Below are positions 35,467 through 47,250 of a DNA stretch of 64,000 nt, piece by piece. Within the stretch, counting starts at the first letter, position 1; the number at the start of each line of letters is the position of its first letter. The notes under the pieces were generated by a model, which searched no databases, was not told the origin of the DNA, and saw only the letters and a list, made by a program, of their open reading frames with translations. The stretch spans positions 33,056,451 to 33,120,450 of the forward strand of contig CM067067.1 of assembly GCA_033980235.1 (NCBI GenBank), read 5' to 3'. Both the position numbers and the translations under genes were made by a program. Source of the DNA: Diadema setosum. Lineage: Eukaryota; Echinodermata; Echinoidea; Diadematoida; Diadematidae.

Positions 35467-36339
35467 CTGAATCATATACAGTACAAACGATAACAATTTG
35501 TGTATATGGACTGTGTAATGAAGGGAATTCTCACTGCAAGTCTGAACAGAAATACTGTATTTCAAATATAGTAGATCTACCTGGCTAACATTTCCTCTTA
35601 AATTGTTTAACAACAAATTTGAGATATTATCAGATAGGCTACATGCAGCAAGGTTTATTTTAGGAACACAACCATTAACATACACATCTAAGGCAATTTG
35701 CCTTTGTCACAGCTACTAATAATTCAATTAAATTGATTTGCCCTATGAATTTAGCAACTCTGCAATATTATACAAGTAATGAATGTTTATGAGTGCAATG
35801 CGCCTCGTTGAATGGATCAAACATTAATTATTTGTTTTATATAATGCCTAAAATAGATCCTTAAATTGTCATTTGATGTAACAGAGAGTCTGAGATCGCG
35901 AGAGTGCTCACTGAGCGCTTTACGCTAGCATGCTGTCACATAAACACACTGCAAACGCAAGCGTTTAACATGCGTAGTGTGCCGGGCTCTCAGTGAGCGT
36001 GCAATGGAGCAATCGGATGGACCAATGTCAAACAACCAATCAAATGACAAGGATCTCTTCAGGCGTTATATAAATAATGATAATTAAGTCATAGTAATGA
36101 ATATATTGATCATGGACATCACCAGCAAGACAAAAATACACCCAAATTATGACAACGTGAACAAAAATGTGGTGAAACATGAACCATATCATATTAATGT
36201 CACTGGAAATTTAAAAATTTTGTTGAACTCAACACGCATTCATTCCAGACCATTTCGGTGCCAAGCACGCAGGGTTATTACTTTTCAAGAAACGTACAGT
36301 GCGGTGCCACAATAAAAAGCTATTCTGCATGACAAGAAC

Positions 36340-37780
36340 TAGAAATGTCGCTATGGCGACTGATGCCTCCGCCATAAAGCATGATTCTCCCAATAGGCGT
36401 ATAGTACAATGTCGTCACAATGTGTGATCCATGACAGTTTCACATAACTGGCAAAATACTGAAATGACAGGTTTGTCAGAAATGTCTTGAACTGGGTTTG
36501 CTATAATTTTCTAAGAGTGCAGGTACACATATTTGGGGAATTGAGAATTTTTACTTGAATTCTGACAGACCTTTTTATAAGTTTATGCATTGATTAATTT
36601 CCAAGGTATGAAGAAAGAGTGTAATGACGGTACAAAATAGATTTTTAATTTTTTAATTTTTTAAATTTTTTATTTTTTATTTATTTATTTTTTATTTTTT
36701 TTTAAATCTTTTTTTTGTTTTTGTTTTTGTTTTTTGTTTTTGTTTTTGTTTTTTGTTTTTTTTTTTTTTGGGGGGGGGGCATTGAAACCTGGCCTTTGAC
36801 CCTTAACCTTTGACCTTTGACCTTCTGGCTGGAAATTTCCCAGAGAATCTCCATTAGGTAATGCACGTATTAAGTTTTGAAACTAATAATGCAAGCATTG
36901 CATATACTAGTATATGAGGGAAATAGTAAAATTTTGAGAGTTGACCTTGACCTTTGACCCTTCACTATTGACCCATGACCCCTAAATTCCCTAGATAATC
37001 CCTGCCAGTCAGTACATGCGTGTGTACCAAGTTCCACGAAGATACATTGAACCATTTGCGAGAAAAGTGATATTGCAACATTTTCACCTAACCTTTGACC
37101 TTTTGAACTTTGACCTTATGACATGAAACTCTCTCTGGAGAATCTTTACGCAGTAGTACATGTTCACACCAAGTTTCAAGAAAATACCTTCGGGCATTGC
37201 ATAGATATGGCGGAAATTGCAACATTTGTAGCATTTGACCTTGACCTTTTGACCTTTGACCTCTTGCCAATGTCACTAAAATCTACTCAACTAATTGTCC
37301 CATCATACATCATCCTTGGACCAAGTTTGGTGTAAGCTGCTTCATCCAGTTTTGAGTTATCACGTAAACAGATAAATTTTAGGATTTGACCTTGATCTTT
37401 GACCTTTGACCTCTGTCCGATTTCACTGAAAAACTAATCAAGTAATTGTCCCATCATACATCATCCTCCTACAAAGTTTGGTGAAATTTGCTCCATCCTG
37501 TCTTGAGTTATCGCGTAAACGGATACAATTTCATGATTTGACCTTGACCTTTGACCTTTGACCTTCAGCCGATTTCACCCAAAATCTAATCAAATAATTG
37601 CCCCATCATACTTTATACTTGGTTCAAGTTTGGTAAAATTCCAATAAATATTACTCAAGTTATCGCGTAAACGAAAGCGGACGGACGGACGGACGTACGG
37701 ACGGACGGACGTACGGACGTACGGACGGACAGACAACCCGAAAACATAATGCCTCCGGCACCACTTCGTGGCGGAGGCAT
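36340..37780 (-). mobile_element. Core-repeat element 2 (Helentron/HINE-like layout), in CETN3 intron 2
   Basis: Read on the minus strand: 5' hairpin ATGCCTCCGCCA...CGGAGGCAT (37780 to 37749); CCGT microsatellite (37734-37677); tandem units of about 151 bp (CATCATAC landmarks at 37604, 37452 and 37301, with older decayed units down to about 36770) containing AAGGTCAAAGGTCAAGGTCA; then TGGCGGAGGCAT (36374-36363), the inverse of the start; then a perfect hairpin GTCGC-CATA-GCGAC (36360-36347) and a short ATTTCTAGTTCTTG end. The 5' end lies only 43 bases from CETN3 exon 2. A poly-T and G tract (36705-36779) interrupts the old repeat region. Confidence 0.75.
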
Positions 37781-37823
37781 AAAAATGCATTTATAAGCAT
37801 CATACAGTTTGCATCCATCCTAC

Positions 37824-37959
37824 CTTTAACTCATGGTAGTCTATAGCTCTGTCTTTGTCTGTGTCGAAGAGGTCAAACGCTTCTTTGATTTCCTGCTTCT
37901 GCTCTTCTGTCAATTCTCTCCGCTTCTTCCTCTTGGGCCTCTCAACCGCAAAATCAGAT
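37824..37959 (-). CDS. CETN3: Centrin-3, exon 2 (basic N-terminus and EF-hand 1)
   Basis: Acceptor CTTTAATACAG above 37959, donor GTAGGA below 37824. The first base (A) completes an Arg codon begun as AG in exon 1. It encodes [20 protein letters not shown], then [11 protein letters not shown] and the canonical first calcium loop [12 protein letters not shown] (acidic at 1, 3, 5, 9 and 12). The K-R-K-K-R-R-E-L segment and the D-Y-H-E-L-K loop end are hallmarks of centrin-3. Confidence 0.95.
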
Positions 37960-38348
37960 CTGTATTAAAGAAGACCACATGGGTAATACATTCAGGGACG
38001 ATGTGAACGGTAAAGTTTTGGAACCTGTCACTTTTTGATCCATGTGGGCGTGTCTTAAAGGGACTGTACAATTCTGGTTGAGGTGAGAATTTAGCTTTTA
38101 ACGTTTTGTGAGATATTCAGAAACCACTCTATGAGATGTCAAAGAGCATGCAATTCTAAGGGGAATCAAAAGTTTATTTGATGAAAATCGGTTTTGAAAT
38201 GGCCGAGATATCCAAAAACAAGGTGAAACAAAGAGATCCTAATAAAAGGTGTGGCCTGTCGCCTTTTGTTATTATTACTTTTTGGATATCTCAGCCATTT
38301 GAATACCAATTTTCATCAAATAAATGTTGAATCCTTCTTGAAATTACA

Positions 38349-40730
38349 ATTGGAGCAATTTATTGTTTTTTATCAAATTTTGGATTAAATTTCAAGGTCA
38401 TTATTATGCAATAAAAGTGTTTTGTGGTATATATTACTAAAATATGTATAACAGACTATCCCTAGTGCTTTCCCTAGTGCTTTTCATTTTGAAAGCGTGG
38501 ACATTTGAAATGTCCTCTAAACCCAATATGTGATATTACGTGGGAATTTGGCCGTCTACGACCATTTTCGGTGGGGTAAATTTGCCATTGAACATTTCGG
38601 GAGCAAAATTTCTTTGGTAACCCAAGATAATATAGGTAAATGTCTATCAATATACAAAAATTGATGCTATTCCTAGGTGGGACGAAGGGTGATCCGTGAC
38701 CTTGAATTTGGCACATTTTTCATTTTTATCAACTTTGAGGGCGCTCTCCGTAAAAACGGTGATCATGAATGCGCCGATTTTTTTTTCAAAATTACTGAGC
38801 AAGTCAAAGCCTTCAACAGCATAATATTTTAGAACCTAAGGTGATGAAATGTGGAAGATATTAGCTTCTAAATATGCATTCAAATTTTCAAAATTAACAT
38901 TTAACACCATTTTCGGTGACCTCGTGCACGTTAACCCTATATCTGTCACATACGCCGTAGTCAGACTGCTCAGACATTTTGCAGTGCACAGACACAAGAT
39001 TGTTGATGGCCATTTCTGATTATTATTATTGATATTAATGTGTCATGTTATACATCATTTGAAAGCTTATAGTCTAAACTTTCATTTTCCATAATAATCT
39101 GAGTGAGGGCGCACTTCAGTTTTAAGTAGGACGCCCTCTTATGTCACATAATTATAAATGCAGACTTATTTCCACATGTTACCACCTCATTTTTCCACAC
39201 AACATGAGCTTGCATCACAAAAAGGTCTCTCAGATGTTGTAGAGAATTTATTCAGCTTTCAGATGGTATGATTTTTTCATCAATAGCATCAGTACTTTTC
39301 ATTTTATGAACAAAAGTCTGTGGCAATTACAACCTAGATTTCACACATTTTGTGTACCGTGGTAATTTCTGATTTTGTAAGTGATGTTGGCCTGAAAGTA
39401 GACAAAGCGTTTTTGTATCTTGTCAAGCTGAAAATATAAATTGAATTGTGCTTTTTTCTTTCAAATTTATATTAATCTTGTCCTATGATAATGCCATAAT
39501 GATAAGATAATCTAAGGATAAAAAATGTTATTGAAAATATTGACGTTGGAGTATCCATGCATTCCAGTTGATCATCATATGCTAGTCTACGACTTTCTGC
39601 ACTTTCCTTATTGAAACAGAATTAACTATCACAGCAGTCATTTTCTTTATGATAAACCTGCATTGAACTGAAGTTTCGCATAGTGACGGTTTCATCATGT
39701 AATAATAATAAACAGTCAAACATACCCCAACATCAAGACTGTACAGCTTCAGGCCGCCAGCAGGAAGCTACTGTAACCCTATTGCTCCTTACACCTGCCC
39801 CGCTGGCCCCGGCTAACTAGAGACCCATTGCACTGCTGGTAGTGCTGAGTAAACAGTTGCAACTGCTGCACCGAATGTGCAGTGTTCAACTATTCTTCAG
39901 ATCATTTATGAGGCCGATATTACTGAAACTATACTCCTTCACAGAATTCAGAGATGTTGAAATCCCTAATCTGAATGTTTTCACTTCATGTTTTACTATT
40001 TTGACTTAGATAAAATAGATGAAAATTGACCCACGTGTACGATCTTTTCATCGCTCGCGGCGATCTGTATTACAGTCCCACATATACAGATTCGTGTAAG
40101 TTCTCCACACATGGCAAAACTGTACACAATACATTGCAGTCTGAATGCAAATGAACATGGGCGGGGCCACCACAATTTCTTGGACTTTGAGAAAGCTTTC
40201 CTGATTGGTTAAAGGTGGGGAAGCTTTTTTCAGGCTGGAAATAGTTTCCTTACACTGTCAGCCAATCACAAATGAGTTTATAGAGTGGTAGTGTCATAGC
40301 CTTTGAAGTAATCTGTCAATCAAAATAGGGCCGATAATATCGGCCGAAGCATTTCTATTGCAGTTTTTGGGCCGATTTAATCGGCCCGTGACAGAGATAG
40401 GGTTAACGAAAAGTCAATTTCGCGTTACAGTCAGTTTTTCTTGCAAAGACTATAAAGTTCTCTCAATTTCCAGATAATGAAGACTTTTGCATAAATATCC
40501 AAGCTAAAACAGTCCATCAAAAATGCCTAATTTTCTACTAACTAATTTTTTGGAATGCGCACCGGTTGCTATGTGAGGCTGTATCTTAGCAACCAATTGA
40601 CCTTGGGGCAAAATATTTTGGGATTTTCCATCAGACACTTTGGGGAACATTTGGTGCGATTTTTAAGAAAATCGGAGGGGGTCGGGTGACGACTTTTCTG
40701 AAAATTGGATGATCTGACGTGGATTGACCC
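38349..40730. mobile_element. Insertion of unknown class inside the family A MITE
   Basis: This sequence interrupts the MITE between AAATTACA and TCATATTT. A few bases of the empty site (about TGCTTTT) are not retained. After removing the piggyBac-like element at 38935-40402 the insertion is about 0.9 kb. I see no terminal inverted repeats and no long frame, so its class is unknown. Confidence 0.6.
38935..40402. mobile_element. piggyBac-like non-autonomous element, 1.47 kb
   Basis: Inverted ends CCCTATATCTGTCAC (38935) and GTGACAGAGATAGGG (ending 40402), matching at 14 of 15 positions, flanked by TTAA on both sides (38931-38934, 40403-40406). A TTAA target plus CCC-starting ends is the piggyBac signature. 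The interior shows no transposase frame. Near the right end a palindromic word GGCCGATAATATCGGCC is repeated as GGCCGATTTAATCGGCC. Confidence 0.78.
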
Positions 40731-40818
40731 TCATATTTTATAAGAGGTTCTCATTATCTCACTTAGGAATGTTATAAACCTGAATCCTCACCTCAACCAG
40801 TACTGTATAGTCCCTTAA

Positions 40819-41716
40819 AGGCATAATTTACCATTTGCAGATGAAACAAAAACCCAGCATTAGTGCTTTAAAATAGTTCTAAAATGTGAATTAGGGATAG
40901 AAACAACCACTGTAAAAATTTGAATTGGTAAAATCATACTATCGTTGTTAAATATACAAAATGTGAACAATAGTTATAATAAAAATGTTTCCAGACTAAA
41001 CCGTCTACAGTTACAGAATATTGAAAAAAAAAATATAGATACATCTCCTTATATTCTAGGCTTTATTGCAAAAATTTTATATCATTGGATGTTTTGTGGT
41101 ACAACAGACCTACACATATATGCATTAAATGTCATATCTTGAAAACTTTTTAAATAACTGTTCCCAGTGGTAAATAGGACCTTTAACAGTGTTCAAAAGT
41201 TATGGAGGCGGTTCGGAGGGGGAGGGGGATGTCCTCCTTCTACACAACAGAGCTGTTACATATTTGGAATTAAAATTCAATGATCTGGTGCACACTTTTG
41301 GTAGAATAATGGGGAGATGTTCAATAAAAAAAAAAGAAAAAAAGAAAAAAAGAATGAATATTCAGGGTCAGTATGAATGCCTACATCATGGTATTTGTCA
41401 CCTCTTGTTCCATGTCTGTGTATATCATTTTACTATGTAATAAAGTTTATCCAGATAGACCAAGCTGAAGAAAGTAATGGGTGGGATGGGCTGTCCCTCC
41501 CACACAAGGGAGCTTTGCATTTTTATAATTGAAATTCAATGAACTGTTGAGCCCCTTACCAGTACACTTATAATTATTATTATTATTTTTTTTTTTTTTT
41601 TTAGGGTGGAATTTTTGGAGAATATTCGGTCAAAAAATGTTTACCTCACTACTAGTCTTTGATTTAATTAATGCTGATTGTTACACATTGTGAGACAGAA
41701 ATCTAGTACAATTTAA
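40819..41716. other. CETN3 intron 1 sequence, nothing recognised
   Basis: AT-rich intronic sequence with a repeated phrase of the type GGGAGGGGGATGTCC / GGGCTGTCCCTCCC followed by ACACAA(C/G)(A/G)GAGCT (about 41215 and 41490), a diverged direct duplication. Confidence 0.5.
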
Positions 41717-42954
41717 AGGATAAGTTCACCTTCATAAACATAAGGATTGAGAGAATGCAGCAATATTAGTAGAACACATAAGTGGAAGTTTGAGGAAAAT
41801 TAGACAATCGATGCAAAAGTTATGAATTTTTAAAATGTTTGTGTTGGAACCACTGGATGAGGAGACTACTAAGGCTCGCGATGTCATATGAGTACAACAA
41901 TATAAAGAAAATGTAAAGAAAATTCAACATATTTTCACTTTTTTCGCATATTAAAAGATCACTTCACTTGCCTCTTTCTAAAGGCAATGGGAATAACATT
42001 ACCCGTCAGTTAACAAGTCAAGGGAATGTGTACTTTTTTCAAAAGATGAAATTTTGTGAAATTCTCTTTATATCTATATATATAATACGCGAAGTTGTTG
42101 TTGTTGTCGCGGCCTTATGTATTTCCTGTTTTATTCCGGCGTTGCTGGATTGTCTATCTCCTCCCGAGCCGTCGGCTCCGGGCAGCTGCGACCGGTGCCG
42201 TCGGCCGCGGGAGAGTATCCTGCATCGAATGGCGCGGGTTTCGTCTCCGTTCCTCCTCCGTGTCGACGTCGAGGACGAAAAAGAAAAATTAATTAGATAG
42301 ATGCATAATGCATTTTTGTGCATGACGTCAGAGCCGAGCGTTTAAATATTCACCGATCCTGCGCTGGACTCCTGCTTTCTCGATCGTCCATCTTTTAGCT
42401 TGCAGAGACAATGGGGATACTAAAGTCAAAAAGATGATGGCGTGCAGCGAAATCTCTGTCATATTCCGGCGGACACGCACGCACACACACAATGCACTCT
42501 CGGGTACGGTATGCCAGTGTGTGGCCTGCGCCTGTGTATGTATTGACGATGGTTACACGAAACACTATCTGCGTGGGCGTGATATGGACACTCATTATGG
42601 TATACTTGGCGCGGTCATTGTTAGTACAAGGGCATTTACGTACAGCGACGTTCGCCATTGGCGTGCCCAAATGAAAACAACGAATGCTGTTATTTTATTG
42701 TATTTTGCACAACTGCAGGATACTGCAGCTCAGGTACGTCATTTAATGTACTCTCAAGTCGGGTATCATTGTACTCAGACTGTTCAGGACGGCTAAATAT
42801 CCACTTAAATTTTGTCCTTGCCGATCGCACCCTTCCATATCAGAGTACACGCGCCGCTGTTCATTCGTTTACTATGGCTGCTGTAAACATGAATATTCAT
42901 TAGACGAGCGGACGCGGGGGAAACCCTCGCTTTGCTGACCGCCAATTTTTGAAG

Positions 42955-43198
42955 TTACAAGTGGACATCAAATGTGTGGTTCTATGGTGCATCAAACCAA
43001 GTTTTGGTGATAAAAATAAAAAAGAGGGAGCAAATGACGACAAAAATATTCTTCTTTCTCCCATTACGTGGGAAAAGGAATATCAAAGAAAAAAATACGA
43101 GGCCCTGAGACCCATGGATTCCCACGGGTGCCTACTTATTAAACCTATTGACTATGATCTCCCCCTCCCCAAATATAACAATGATGATTATAATGATA

Positions 43199-43252
<54 letters not shown>

Positions 43253-44660
43253 TAATAGTGATAGTTATAATACTAATAATAACAATAATGATGATAATAA
43301 TGATGAAAATGTACAGTCTGAAGCAGAAGGACATTAATGATTATGATAATAAATGTACAGTCTGAAGCAGATAAATGGGTGGTTCTATGATCCATCAAAC
43401 CAAGGTTTGGTGATAAAAACAAAAAGAAGAGAGCAAACGAAGACGAAAATATTTAATTTCTCTCAGCACAATAGTAACAAAAACACTAGGGGTCTACATA
43501 TGAAGTAGTCCTACCCAGTACAAGATTACGTAAGTTAGTGCAGTGAAGCAGTTTTTGACAGTTTGCACAGGGCTGTCTTCAGAAATGCTTTTTATCAAGA
43601 GCAGAAAAATGGGGGGGGGGGGGGGGGGGGAAACAGATTTTTACAATTCTTAACATTTCCGCCTCCCTTGGTTGATCATCCCTATATTATGACTCTATTC
43701 TCTCCTCTCCCCTAAATAATAATAATAATGTTAGTAATAATAATAATGATAACAATAACAATAATACACTGAAATAATGATAATAATACAATAGGCCAAT
43801 GCAAATGAATGGGGAGGGGGTTCTATGATCCATAACTTAAGAGTGGGCGGAAGAGACACGTAAAAAAACAGGTACTGGATTGTTTTGATGTTTAAATTTA
43901 AATAGCAATGATAATGAAGCTATTTGAAACGTCTATCAGTTGTAGAGAAACCTTGACATGACGGAAAAAAGTTTTTCACTATCCTTGACCAATTAACTTT
44001 TTTCCTTAATTCCCTTGATTCATCCCCATGTCAATGAATAATATAAAATAATAATAAAACCGAATGACAATGATCTCCCCTCCCACAAAATAACAATAAC
44101 AATAATAATGATAATAATAATAATAATGATAATGTTATTTATTATGATAATAAAAACAATGACCAGTATCAATGAGATAAACGGGTGGTTCTAGATCCAT
44201 CAAACCAAGTTTTGATTATGAAAACAGAAAAGAGGGAGCAAATGAAGACGAAAATATTCTTTGTGTATTTCTTCTCTCATGTCGTGGTTGAAGAAATATT
44301 AAAGGAAAAATACGAAGCCCTGAGACCCGTGGATTCCCAGGGGTGCCTAATACTTATAAAACCTAATGACTATGATCCCCCTCCCCAAATAACAATAATA
44401 ATTAGCAATATAACAATAGGGGCCTAATGAGAATAATAACATGATAATAATGATGATATATAGTCTGAAGCAGATAAACGGATGGTTCTATGATCTATCA
44501 AACCAAGTTTTGGTGATTAAAAACAAAAAGGAGGGAGCAATTGAAGACGATCAAAAATATTACATTTTTCTCTCATAACGTGGGAAAAGAAATAGGAATG
44601 AAAAAAAAATGATAGGCCCTGAGACCAGCCTTGGATTCCCTCGGGTGCCTGCATGGATGC
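42955..44660 (+). repeat. Internal repeat units of the Helitron carrying copies of its 3' hairpin region
   Basis: Units begin near 42955, 43375, 44170 and 44473 with GTGGTTCTATG(A/G)TCCATCAAACCAAG-type sequence, continue through GAGGGAGCAAATGAAGACGA and, in three of them, reach CCTGAGACCCGTGGATTCCC-like sequence followed by (A/C)GGGTGCCT (43104-43132, 44319-44347, 44617-44650). This is recognisably the same as the terminal hairpin block at 45001-45023. Several units end in TACAGTCTGAAGCAGATAAA. Confidence 0.75.
43199..43260. repeat. (AAT)n microsatellite
   Basis: About 18 ATA/AAT triplets, giving an isoleucine run in one frame. It belongs to the Helitron internal repeat and has smaller counterparts at 43717-43795 and 44096-44160. 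Confidence 0.95.
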
Positions 44661-45233
44661 AAGAGCAGGGGGCATAATTAATATCAAAGTCATCTCCCCA
44701 TTCCGACGGGAAGAATCTGTTGGCAGAACTTCCGGAGAATCTCATAAGCGTTTTTGATAATCTTTCCCCTGAATGTTTGTTTTGGGGTTTTGTTTTGTTT
44801 TGTTTGTTTGTTTTTGTTTTGTTTGTTTGTTTGTTTGTTTTTTTTTATTCTGCGGTGGTGGAAATGTGTGTGTGTGTGGTGGGGTGATGGTCATGGGTAG
44901 AAGAGATCGAGCACAAGTAACGAAAGAATGAGAAAAAAAATTATTTCATCAATAAAAATGTGCAAAATCGTATCTATGAGAAAAAAAAAATAAAACCCCT
45001 CAGACCCGTGGATTTCCACGGGTACTGCTAGTTTTCCTTATAATTGTTGTACGCATGTGACATCATACACTGCAGTAGTCTTCTCATCCAGCGGTGACTG
45101 CACAAAAACTTCAGAAATTCATAACTTTTGAACGGATTGTCCAATTTTCCTCAAACTTTCAATGATGTGTTCTACAAATATTGCTATATATTCTCTCAAT
45201 CCTTATGTTAATGAAGGTAATCTTGTCCTTTAA

Positions 45234-46216
45234 AGGGCCAGTGGAAGAATTACCGTAGGCTAAATTGTAGTTTAAGTCACCACTCACATGTGGACACATC
45301 TTCATCCGCAGTGACGAAATGCACGGCGAAGAATTAAGTATGAAATTGGTGGTAAAAGAAACCATGTTAATGCCAAGAATAATCAGCGTCGGACATTGGC
45401 TGCTGAACATATAGGATTTGGGCTTGGCTGGGGATTTAGTTGTGTAACATGTGCTATTACATGCACTGTATAGGGGAGTTAACTAGCAACCTCAGCACAT
45501 GTAAAGGTAGGAAAAGGAATGTGCATCTACATGTACATCACCCACAAAGCTCTCACTCTCTCTGCAAGAAAAAGAGATTGGGGAGAAGATACATGTATTT
45601 AATTAAAATCCAACAGTGTTCTGGATCATGCTATTGTACCTACGCTCCTGTATGTAACTCCTTGCGGGACATGATTACATGACCTGTGATCTGTACTCAG
45701 TGATCTTGAATTGCAGCTAGCATCACATGTATTAAAAGCTGAATCCCAAATCATTCTGGATATTACATGTATGTGAATAGTAAATGAAGAGAGGAAGCAA
45801 AATAGGCAATCCATCCACAATCGATGGAATAACAGCCACTGTTAGTCAAGAAAAAGCTGAGGTTTTGAATGTATAATCAAATTCAGTAGTATCTTCACCA
45901 CTGAGGATCTTTCCAGTATCCCAGAACAAGAATGCCGAATGAATGGATAATCTCACGACACTTGATGGACTATCTTGCTTTCACATTTAGACTCTTTGAG
46001 TCTTAGCTGTAGTCATTATTGATATATTAGACCTCTAGAGTAAAATTGGAATACTTAAAGCTTTTTTGCAATATTTGTTCAACTCAAATAATACTCTACA
46101 AAATTATATCTATAATGATGTATGTAAAATATATCAACCTACTTTTTCCCAATATTGATTTTGTTAAATAGATCATAAAATTTCACATAATCCCCAAATA
46201 TCATCACCTCGTCAAT
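45234..46216. other. CETN3 intron 1 sequence, nothing recognised
   Basis: AT-rich intron with no exon, RNA gene or clear element. Confidence 0.5.
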
Positions 46217-46806
46217 TCCCCCAAATTCGGACAGCCTCTCCAAAATTCGGACGCGCGCAATGTCAATACGCATACTTTACAAGGGTGCTGAAAAATCCGC
46301 GCGCGCCATACCTTGTTGGCGCAAGGTTGCATACTTGCATCGGGGACATTGCGGCGCCCGTTCGTGTCCGAATTTTGGGGTCTCTGCACTTGCATTCAGC
46401 CCCTGTACATTTATTCACTGCATCAGCACGTACGGAGATTTTTTTTTTTCTTTTGTGTTTTTGAGGATACTATCACACTCTGAGCTTGCGATAGCGAAAA
46501 ATCTCGCGACAGAACGGCATAATTTTGCAATTTTTAGCGTTTTTTCGGGACCCCGATTCTTTACACGGGACCTAATTTGTGCACGCTTTGGAAAAGTTGT
46601 GGTGATTCTGCATTTTTGACGGCAAAATTTGGGATTTTAGATGGATTTTTGGAGGTGACTCAGTCTCGGGCACTTTTCCTGTGGTGAACGAGTGTGCCAG
46701 TAGGTATGTGAAATGATGTGATATGCGTGTGTTGTGACAGTAGAATTTGCTGGCTTGTGATAAGTGGTAAGTGTCCGGATTTTGGAGGCCGACCGAATAT
46801 TGGGGT
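46217..46806. mobile_element. ~590-bp element with ~35-bp imperfect inverted ends
   Basis: The left end CCCCAAATTCGGACAGCCTC continuing TCCAAAATTCGGAC is mirrored by GTCCGGATTTTGGAGGCC continuing GACCGAATATTGGGG at 46772-46805. Another inner inverse copy, GTCCGAATTTTGGGG, lies at about 46366. CpG-rich interior, no frame of note. Unknown superfamily; it lies in CETN3 intron 1. Confidence 0.65.
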
Positions 46807-47250
46807 TCTTACTCTAGCTAAACGTTAGGCCTAAATAAGACTCAGAGTAAACTTAAATTTATATCATATGGTCTTAATAGTAGATGCTGTTAAAAAATAA
46901 GAAGAAACTGCCTTTATTGAAGAATGGTCAATCTGCTGGGCCATCCACATGTTCTATGTAAAGGAACTAGCTGATCAAGTCAGTGAACCTCTTTAATAAT
47001 GATGACATTGTTATTGCATGAAGTCATGCATAACATTAAGGTAACATGTTTTACAAATAATGTAAATTAACACCAAAAACTATGAATGGGACTGCACACA
47101 GTGGATCTGCTGTGCATTTGATTGCTACTAAACTAGAATCTAGTGCGTGCATGCAGCAGCGCAGCGGCGCGGCAGTTTCCATCACCTTCCATTTCAGTTA
47201 ATTTCAGTATCAGCCTACGTTACGAATGCACACTGAGTCTGCACACCTAC

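Larger units (their letters stand above)
38059..40814. mobile_element. TTAA-flanked MITE, family A, copy split by a 2.4-kb insertion
   Basis: The left half (38059-38348) and right half (about 40731-40814) together match the intact copy at 13409-13793, including the AGGGACTGTACAATTCTGG and CAGTACTGTATAGTCCC ends. It is flanked by TTAA (38055-38058; 40815-40818, one T shorter than expected). It lies in CETN3 intron 1, about 100 bases upstream of exon 2. Confidence 0.85.
42073..45031 (+). mobile_element. Complete non-autonomous Helitron, 2.96 kb
   Basis: It starts TCTATATATATAATACGCG and ends CTAG, inserted exactly between A and T, with no target duplication. Five bases-scale upstream of the CTAG is an 8-bp perfect stem ACCCGTGG-ATTT-CCACGGGT (45004-45023), the Helitron 3' terminator. 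The 5' third (about 42100-42940) is CpG-rich and unlike the AT-rich intron around it, perhaps captured promoter sequence. The rest is built of diverged copies of a unit and (AAT)n tracts. No Rep/helicase frame is present. It sits in CETN3 intron 1. Confidence 0.85.
41717..45229. mobile_element. TTAA-flanked MITE, family B, copy split by a Helitron
   Basis: 41717-42072 plus 45032-45229 reconstitute the 29581-30126 element; ends AGGATAAGTTCACCTTCAT and GGTAATCTTGTCCT, with TTAA at 41713-41716 and 45230-45233. The break lies between A (42072) and T (45032) within the GTGAAATTCTCT...GTTGTACGCATGTGACATC region, so the empty site is known from the intact copy. Confidence 0.88.

Noticed and set aside
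36097..36315. Plus-strand frame of 72 codons in CETN3 intron 2
   Set aside because: No domain or splice context, antisense to a well-supported gene, and length expected by chance.
42949..43365. Plus-strand frame of 138 codons with an isoleucine run
   Set aside because: It crosses an (AAT)n microsatellite inside a Helitron repeat unit.
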